A stretch of 64,000 nucleotides of DNA, from positions 1 to 64,000 of the forward strand of contig JAWKIF010000012.1 in the NCBI GenBank assembly GCA_041394405.1, in the 5' to 3' direction. The notes beneath the pieces are model-generated. The model ran no database searches. It had not been told where the DNA came from and saw nothing but the letters and a program-made list of their open reading frames with translations. Positions 58,541 through 64,000 of this stretch are shown piece after piece. Numbering within the stretch: the stretch's first letter is position 1; the number at the start of each line of letters is the position of its first letter. This stretch comes from Microthrix sp041394405. Lineage in GTDB: Bacteria; Actinomycetota; Acidimicrobiia; Acidimicrobiales; Microtrichaceae. The translations under genes and the position numbers were made by a program.

Positions 58541-58578
58541 CTGACAAACTCGCGGTGGCGGCGCAGCTGCGCCGACGC

Positions 58579-60108
58579 TCAGGCCTCGTCGGCCTCGGCC
58601 GGAGCGGCTTCCTGAGCCCCCTCGGGCTCGGTTGCCGGTTCTGCGCCGGCCTCGGTTGCAGCTTCGGCGTCCGGCGCCGGTGATCCGCCGGGCGGGTCAC
58701 CCGCCGGAGCCTCGCCCTGCTCGGCGTAATACGCCGCCCAGGCCTCCTCGGCCTCGCTGGGGCCCTCGCCCTCGATGCCCGAGCCGATGTAGTTGCCCTC
58801 ATCGTCGTAGGCGTGCTCGCCGAAGTGCTCCTGATACTCGGCGGCCACAATGCCGCCCTCGGCGGCCTGCTTGATCGACAGGCTGATCCGGCGGCGCTGC
58901 AGGTCGAGGTCGATGATCTTCACCCACAGCTCCTCGCCCGGGGTCACCACCTGTTCGGGCAGGTCGACGTGATGCTGGGACATCTCCGAGATGTGCACCA
59001 GGCCCTCGATGCCTTCGCCCACCTGGACGAACGAACCGAAGGGCACCAGCTTGGTGACCCGGCCGTAGACCAACTCGCCCACCTGGTGAGCGGAGGCGAA
59101 CTCCTGCCACGGGTCCTGCTGGGTGGCCTTGAGCGACAGCGAGATGCGCTCGCGGTCGGTGTCGACCTCCAGCACCTCGACATCGACCTCGTCGCCGACG
59201 GTGACCACCGAGCTCGGGTGATCGACGTGCTTCCAGGACAGCTCGGACACGTGGATGAGCCCGTCCATGCCGCCCAGGTCGACGAAGGCACCGAAGTTGA
59301 CCACCGACGACACGACGCCCTTGCGGCGCTCGCCGGGGGCGAGGTTGGCCAGGAACTCGTCGCGCTGTTCCTTCTGGGTCTCCTCCAGGTAGGCCCGACG
59401 GGACAGCACCACGTTGTTGCGATTGCGGTCCAGCTCGATGATCTTTGCTTCGAGCTCGCGGCCCAAGTACGGGGCCAGGTCTCGCACCCGGCGCAGCTCC
59501 ACCAGCGATGCCGGCAGGAAGCCCCGAAGGCCGATGTCGATGATGAGGCCGCCCTTGACCACCTCGATGACCGGACCGGTCACGATGCCGGTGGATTCCT
59601 TGATCTCCTCGATCGTGCCCCAGGCCCGCTCGTACTGGGCCCGCTTCTTGGACAGGATCAGGCGGCCGTCCTTGTCTTCCTTCTGGACGACGAGGGCCTC
59701 GATCTCTTCGCCGGCCGACACCACCTCGGCGGGGTCGACGTCGTTGCGGATCGACAGCTCCCGCACCGGGATCACGCCCTCGGACTTGTAGCCGATGTCG
59801 AGCAGTACCTCGTCCCGGTCGATTCGAACCACCGAACCGGTCACCATCTGGCCGTCCTCAACGTCCACCATGGAGGAGTTGTACAGCTCGTCCAGGTCGT
59901 CGCCGACGTCGTCGAGCACGATGGGGTCGGAGGCGTCGCGACCACCACCATCGCCGACGGAAGCCATCTCGTCGGCAGAATCTGATGCGGGCGGGGCCTC
60001 TGAGGGGTCGAGCGTTGCGGTGGCCACCGAGGCGTCAGCCTCGATGCTGGCCTCCGGGGCGTCGTCGGCGACGACGGTCTCGGAGGGGGTCGGGGTCGGA
60101 TCGGACAC
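58579..60108 (-). CDS. rpsA: 30S ribosomal protein S1
   Basis: 509 residues, GTG start. An acidic N-terminal 80 residues is followed by four S1 domains (about 83-152, 170-240, 256-325, 341-410): for example GQMVTGSVVRIDRDEVLLDI, KGVVSSVVNFGAFVDLGG and GRVTKLVPFGSFVQVGEG. The C-terminal 100 residues are Glu/Ala/Pro-rich. Four-domain S1 is usual for actinobacteria. It recruits mRNA to the 30S subunit, mainly for messages with leaders. Confidence 0.96.
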   Translation of the reverse strand: MSDPTPTPSETVVADDAPEASIEADASVATATLDPSEAPPASDSADEMASVGDGGGRDASDPIVLDDVGDDLDELYNSSMVDVEDGQMVTGSVVRIDRDEVLLDIGYKSEGVIPVRELSIRNDVDPAEVVSAGEEIEALVVQKEDKDGRLILSKKRAQYERAWGTIEEIKESTGIVTGPVIEVVKGGLIIDIGLRGFLPASLVELRRVRDLAPYLGRELEAKIIELDRNRNNVVLSRRAYLEETQKEQRDEFLANLAPGERRKGVVSSVVNFGAFVDLGGMDGLIHVSELSWKHVDHPSSVVTVGDEVDVEVLEVDTDRERISLSLKATQQDPWQEFASAHQVGELVYGRVTKLVPFGSFVQVGEGIEGLVHISEMSQHHVDLPEQVVTPGEELWVKIIDLDLQRRRISLSIKQAAEGGIVAAEYQEHFGEHAYDDEGNYIGSGIEGEGPSEAEEAWAAYYAEQGEAPAGDPPGGSPAPDAEAATEAGAEPATEPEGAQEAAPAEADEA

Positions 60109-60220
60109 GAATACTGCCTTGGGTTGATGGTTGGGAGAACCGGAAAGACTACCACCGGGGCAGAAACTCCCACCTACTCCGCCGACGCGGAGCGCCGCCG
60201 GACCAAGGGGCCGGGCGGGT

Positions 60221-62917
60221 TCAGGCCTTGGAATCGGCCCAGGTGTCGCCGAAGGCCAGGTTCACCGCCAACGGCACCCGCAAGTCGAACGCCCCCACCA
60301 TGGCGTCCTCCACCACCTTGGTCACCTCGGCCTCTTCGGCGGGGGGCACCTCCAGCACCACCTCGTCGTGCACCTGAAGGATCAGCCGGGCGGTTCCGCC
60401 CCGCTCCTCCAGTGCAGCGTCGAGACGCACCAGCGCCAGCTTGAAGATGTCGGCGGCCAGGCCCTGGATGCCGGCGTTCATGGCCTGGCGCTCGCCGGCC
60501 TGCCGGATAGCCCGCACCCGGCTGGCCAGCTCGGGGATCTGTCGACGTCGCCCGAACAGCGTCTCGGTGTAGCCCTTCTCCCGCGCCTCGGCGACGGCGG
60601 CATCCATGTAGGAGCGCACGTTGGGGAAGCCTTCGAAGTAGGCATCCAGGATCTCCTGCGCCTCGCCGGTGGGGATGGACAGGCGCTGGCCCAGCCCGTA
60701 AGCCTCCATGCCGTAGGCCAGCCCATAGCTGACCATCTTGGCGGTGGACCGCTGGGCGGTGGTCACCTCAGCCGGGTCCACCTCAAAGATGCGGGCCGCC
60801 GTTTCGGCGTGGATGTCGTCATCGTTGGTGAAGGCCTCCACCAGCCCCGGATCGCCGGAGAGGTGAGCGATGCATCGCAGCTCGATCTGGTTGTAGTCCG
60901 CCACACACAGGCGGTAGCCCTCGGCGGGCACAAAGGCCTTGCGGAACAGCCGGCCCTCCTCGGAGCGCACCGGGATGTTGTGCAGGTTGGGCTGATCGGA
61001 GCTGAGCCGCCCGGTACGCGCCACCGTCTGATTGAAGGTGGCGTGGATGCGACCGTCGGCGGCCACCTCGGCCAGCAGTCCCTCCCCGTAGGTGCTGCGC
61101 AGCTTCTCCACCTCGCGGTAGCGCAGGAGGTGGTCGATGATGGGGTGTTCGCCCCGCAGCTTCTCGAGGGTCGCTGCGTCGGTGGAGAAGCCGGTCTTCG
61201 TCTTCTTCTGGGGGGTCAGGCCGAGTTCGTCGAAGAGCACCTGCCGCAGCTGCGGGGTGGAGTTGACGTTGAACTCGTGGCCCGCCGCCTCCACGATGGC
61301 GGCCCGCTCCTCGGCCACCTCGGCCACCAGCCGGTCGGCCAGGGCCTGCAACTCCGCCCGATCGACGCCGACGCCCAGGTCCTCCATGCGGGCCAGCACC
61401 CGCACCAGCGGCACCTCGACCTCGTCGTTGAGCTTCTCCAGCCCGCGGGCCACCAACGCCTCGCGCATGGGTTCGGCCAGCGCGGCGGTACCCAACGCCC
61501 GCCGGGCGGTGGCCTTGGCCCGGTCGTCGCCGCCGTCACCGCCCAGATCCAGCTGCCCCTCGGGCAGCGGCTCGTCGCCCGCCAGTTCGGCCGATGCGTA
61601 TCGGCCCAGCAACTCGCCCAGGTCGTAGCGGGTATCGGCCGGGTCCAACAGGTAGGCGGCCAACTTGGTGTCCAACACCAGGCCCGTCACGTCCACCTCC
61701 AGACCCAGCAACGACCGCAGCAGGGGTTTGGCGTCGTGGGCCACCAAGGGCACCGCGTTGTCCAGCAGGCCCACCAGTTCGTCGTCGCTGCCGGCCAACA
61801 CGCCCGTGCCGCCCCCGGCGAACCAAGCCACCTCACCGGCCGCTGCATCCAGCACCACGGCCAGGCCGGCCAGCGGCGAACGGCCCGGCTCCCCCACCCA
61901 GTCGGCCGCCAAGGCCACCGGAGCGGTCTGGGCCGACTCCCGAGCCCGCCGCAGCAGCGCCTTGGCCTCCGCTGCGTTGGCCGGCACGGTCACCTCGGCC
62001 TCGAGTACCCGACTGTCGCCGTCGGCGAGCGGGGCGTTCAGGTAGGCGCCGAAGGCCTCGCTGAACCTGTCCGCCAGGCTGGAGAACTCCAGGAAGCCGA
62101 ACAGCTCGGCCACCTCGTCGGCGTCGATGCTGCCCACCCGCAACGAGGCGGTCTCATGGGGCAGGTCGACGTCGCGCACCAGCGCCATCATCTGCCCGTT
62201 CATGCGAACCTGGTCCTCGTGCTCGGCCAACGCCTCGGCCAGCTTGGGCGTCTGGTCGGCGGCGTGAGCGAAGAGCTCGTCGATCGTGCCGTACTTGTTC
62301 ACCAACTTGGCGGCGGTCTTCTCCCCCACCCCGGGCACGCCCGGGAGGTTGTCGGAAGGGTCGCCCCGCAGTGCCGCATAGAACACGTAGTTCGCCGGGG
62401 TCACGCCCGTGCGATCGGCGATGCCCTCCTCGTCGTAGAGCACATAGTCCGAGACGCCCCGCCGGTTGTAGAGCACCCGCACGTGGGGATCCTCCACCAG
62501 CTGATAGCTGTCGCGGTCGCCGGTGACGATGATGACGTCCTCGCCGGCGGCCTTCGCTCGCTCGGCCAGGGTGGCGATCACGTCATCGGCCTCGAATCCC
62601 GGCGCCTCCACCACCGGCAGCGCCAAGGTGTCAACGACCCGCCGGACCAGCTCCATCTGCTGGCGCAACAGGTCTGGCGTGGCGTCTCGGTTGGCCTTGT
62701 AGGTCTCCACCGCCCGGTGACGGAAGGTGGGCTCGGGCCGGTCGAAGGTGACGACGATGCGGTCTGGCCGGTGATCCCGCACCAGGTTCACCAGCATCGA
62801 GGTGAACCCGAACACCGCGTTGGTCACCTGCCCCGAGGCGGTCGCCAGGTCGGTGGGCAGCGCGAAGAACGCGCGGTAGGTCAGCGAGTTCCCATCGACA
62901 AGCATCACCGTGGACAT
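60221..62917 (-). CDS. polA: DNA polymerase I
   Basis: 898 residues from ATG 62917 (the longer frame to 62974 adds an unlikely leader). 5' nuclease domain (1-290): VMLVDGNSLTYRAFFAL, GFEADDVIATLA and LRGDPSDNLPGVPGVGEKTA. The 3'-5' exonuclease-like domain (about 320-490) lacks the usual acidic residues, so no proofreading is expected. Polymerase motifs: A VADYNQIELRCIAHLSGD, B RSTAKMVSYGLAYGMEAYGL, C LQVHDEVVLEV. Start supported by TAGGGT 7 nt upstream. Confidence 0.96.
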   Translation of the reverse strand: MSTVMLVDGNSLTYRAFFALPTDLATASGQVTNAVFGFTSMLVNLVRDHRPDRIVVTFDRPEPTFRHRAVETYKANRDATPDLLRQQMELVRRVVDTLALPVVEAPGFEADDVIATLAERAKAAGEDVIIVTGDRDSYQLVEDPHVRVLYNRRGVSDYVLYDEEGIADRTGVTPANYVFYAALRGDPSDNLPGVPGVGEKTAAKLVNKYGTIDELFAHAADQTPKLAEALAEHEDQVRMNGQMMALVRDVDLPHETASLRVGSIDADEVAELFGFLEFSSLADRFSEAFGAYLNAPLADGDSRVLEAEVTVPANAAEAKALLRRARESAQTAPVALAADWVGEPGRSPLAGLAVVLDAAAGEVAWFAGGGTGVLAGSDDELVGLLDNAVPLVAHDAKPLLRSLLGLEVDVTGLVLDTKLAAYLLDPADTRYDLGELLGRYASAELAGDEPLPEGQLDLGGDGGDDRAKATARRALGTAALAEPMREALVARGLEKLNDEVEVPLVRVLARMEDLGVGVDRAELQALADRLVAEVAEERAAIVEAAGHEFNVNSTPQLRQVLFDELGLTPQKKTKTGFSTDAATLEKLRGEHPIIDHLLRYREVEKLRSTYGEGLLAEVAADGRIHATFNQTVARTGRLSSDQPNLHNIPVRSEEGRLFRKAFVPAEGYRLCVADYNQIELRCIAHLSGDPGLVEAFTNDDDIHAETAARIFEVDPAEVTTAQRSTAKMVSYGLAYGMEAYGLGQRLSIPTGEAQEILDAYFEGFPNVRSYMDAAVAEAREKGYTETLFGRRRQIPELASRVRAIRQAGERQAMNAGIQGLAADIFKLALVRLDAALEERGGTARLILQVHDEVVLEVPPAEEAEVTKVVEDAMVGAFDLRVPLAVNLAFGDTWADSKA

Positions 62918-62924
62918 TGCGCTC

Positions 62925-62930
62925 ACCCTA
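62925..62930 (-). promoter_or_regulatory. -10 box for polA
   Basis: TAGGGT on the minus strand, spacer GAGCGCA, then ATG 62917. Confidence 0.4.
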
Positions 62931-63033
62931 TTCCCCGGCGCGGCCTCCGCCGCCAGGGAACCCGCATCGGCCATACAGCGTGAGGTTCGGCGTCCTGGGT
63001 GTCACCGAGGGTGGCGGGATCAGGGATCAGGAA

Positions 63034-63636
63034 TCAGCCGGCATCGGGAGACGCCCCCGGCGGAGCGACCGTGCCCGCCACCACCTGCAGGGCCACCTCG
63101 GCCATCGTGGAGCGGGAGGACATGGCCGTGGTCTGGAGGAAACGGAACGCCTCGTGCTCACTCATGCCGTGGTTGTCCATCAGCAGGCCCTTGGCCCGAT
63201 CGATGGCCTTTCGCTGCTCGTAGCGCTGCTCGGCCTCGTCGGCGCGGCCGGTCAGGGTCTGCAGCTGGCGGCGACTGGCCAGCGCAACCTCGATGGCGGG
63301 CACCAGATCGCTGGCCTGGAACGGCTTCACCACGTAGGCGCCCACGCCCACATCTACCGCCTCCCCGATCAGCTCCCTCTGGGAGAACGACGTCAGAATC
63401 ACCACTGCTGCCAGGTCTTCCTCGGCCACAATGCGGGCCGCAGCGAGGCCGTCGAGCCGCCCGGGCATCTTCACGTCCAGGATGCACAGGTCGGGGTGGA
63501 GCTCGCGTGCCCGTTCGACGGCGGCGTCGCCGCTGCCCACCTCCTCGATGACCTCATAGCCCTCGCCAGTGAGCATCTCGGACAGGTCCATCCGGATGAT
63601 CACCTCGTCTTCTGCGATGAGGATGCGGGCGCTCAT
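63034..63636 (-). CDS. ANTAR-domain response regulator
   Basis: 200 residues; GAGGAG 4 nt before ATG. Receiver domain (1-120) with ILIAEDEVIIRMD, phospho-Asp in CILDVKMPG, Thr in VVILTSFSQRE and Lys in AYVVKPFQ. After a helix comes an ANTAR domain (AIDRAKGLLMDNHGMSEHEA), which binds paired hairpins in leader RNA to prevent termination. No kinase gene is adjacent. Resembles the mycobacterial Rv1626 type. Confidence 0.92.
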   Translation of the reverse strand: MSARILIAEDEVIIRMDLSEMLTGEGYEVIEEVGSGDAAVERARELHPDLCILDVKMPGRLDGLAAARIVAEEDLAAVVILTSFSQRELIGEAVDVGVGAYVVKPFQASDLVPAIEVALASRRQLQTLTGRADEAEQRYEQRKAIDRAKGLLMDNHGMSEHEAFRFLQTTAMSSRSTMAEVALQVVAGTVAPPGASPDAG

Positions 63637-63703
63637 GTCTCCTCGCGCCCGCTCCCGCCGCTCGCTGGGTCTCCTGTCCGGCCGGGCCGGAGGGCCGACA
63701 ACC

Positions 63704-64000
63704 TCACCGTCGGTCCTGGCGTTCCGTCAGGTCTTCCAGCAGGCGATCCTGTTCACCCTCCAGCTTGGCGATGCGGCTGACGATGTGGTCCCGTTCGCGG
63801 CTCAGCGCATCACGCTGGCGAACGGCATCGTCCGCCTCGGCGCCGGCCAGCGGGGTTTCGGAGACCAAGGAACGAATCTCGGCATCGTCCGCCACGTCAT
63901 TGACCGCCTGAAGTTGCTCCGACACCACCCCAAGGTCCTCATGGAGCTGACGCAGTTTCTCCTGGTTGGCCCGAAGGCGCCGCTCGATCCGTGTTGCCAT
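63704..64000 (-). CDS. Small coiled-coil protein
   Basis: 98 residues; the ATG is the last codon in the window, so a longer start cannot be excluded. Two helical heptad segments (RRLRANQEKLRQLHEDLGVV and DALSRERDHIVSRIAKLEGE) flank an acidic hinge (VADDAEIRSLVSETP). No membrane span. Function unknown; it lies 67 bp upstream of the ANTAR regulator in the same direction. Confidence 0.6.
   Translation of the reverse strand: MATRIERRLRANQEKLRQLHEDLGVVSEQLQAVNDVADDAEIRSLVSETPLAGAEADDAVRQRDALSRERDHIVSRIAKLEGEQDRLLEDLTERQDRR

Noticed and set aside
60131..62983. 950-codon plus-strand frame opposite polA
   Set aside because: polA is certain; the opposite frame lacks any recognisable domain.

Overview
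The window is high-GC, gene-dense DNA that reads as an actinobacterial chromosome. Three things support this: a mycothiol ligase (mshC), an F420-linked reductase next to an F420-type oxidoreductase gene, and a phosphatidylinositol-mannoside locus in the mycobacterial order thrS / HIT / PI synthase / acyltransferase / PimA. The GWxxGPDGRWYPP-type small protein and a Tad pilus operon next to cell-wall genes would suit a deep actinobacterial lineage such as Acidimicrobiia; that placement is inference. Many genes show TAnnnT 6-9 nt before the start codon, so leaderless transcripts look common.

Layout. 1-4200 is a degraded mobile island ending at tRNA-Leu(GAG): a frameshifted IS256-type transposase cut by the window edge, the C-terminal tip of a tyrosine recombinase, and a 1.5-kb IS3-type element with inverted ends and a possible -1 slip site, sitting between two unidentified minus-strand ORFs. 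4200-13100 holds an orphan solute-binding protein, tRNA-Leu(CAA), an unlisted 39-codon membrane ORF, hup, trpBA, an EEP-type hydrolase, pimA, the PIM acyltransferase and PI(P) synthase. 13200-17360 continues upstream with a PIN-like pair, a membrane protein with 21-bp repeats, a HIT protein and thrS. 17680-22140 holds an SdrD-type surface protein, plsC, mshC and the F420 reductase. 22255-27926 is a plus-strand run: a heterodimeric ABC exporter, an F420-type oxidoreductase and a lone ABC ATPase.

27937-33950 is the most unusual stretch. A prephenate dehydrogenase/dehydratase-like fusion converges on a three-gene operon: a class-II DAHP-synthase homologue that has lost its catalytic motifs, a prephenate-dehydrogenase paralogue lacking one active-site His, and a HisC-like aminotransferase. 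The two dehydrogenase-like proteins share a ferredoxin-like middle domain.

34088-38215 is a thiamine operon (TPK, ThiB, ThiP) under a TPP riboswitch, with no ThiQ ATPase. 38213-47218 carries two acyl-CoA dehydrogenases, a GGDEF protein with a degenerate EAL domain, an SGNH lipoprotein, an alpha/beta hydrolase, an SDR, tRNA-Val(CAC) and a membrane-anchored J-domain protein. 47429-51446 has an MFS transporter and the cell-wall enzymes murF and ddl. 51489-58340 is a Tad/Flp operon read cpaB-tadZ-tadA-tadB-tadC, in which TadB carries an extracytoplasmic von Willebrand-like module. 58579-64000 has rpsA, polA, an ANTAR response regulator and a coiled-coil protein.

Five nested palindromes in three intergenic regions share a GCCCTGGC-type centre with different but internally complementary arms. 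I saw no CRISPR array, prophage module or origin.
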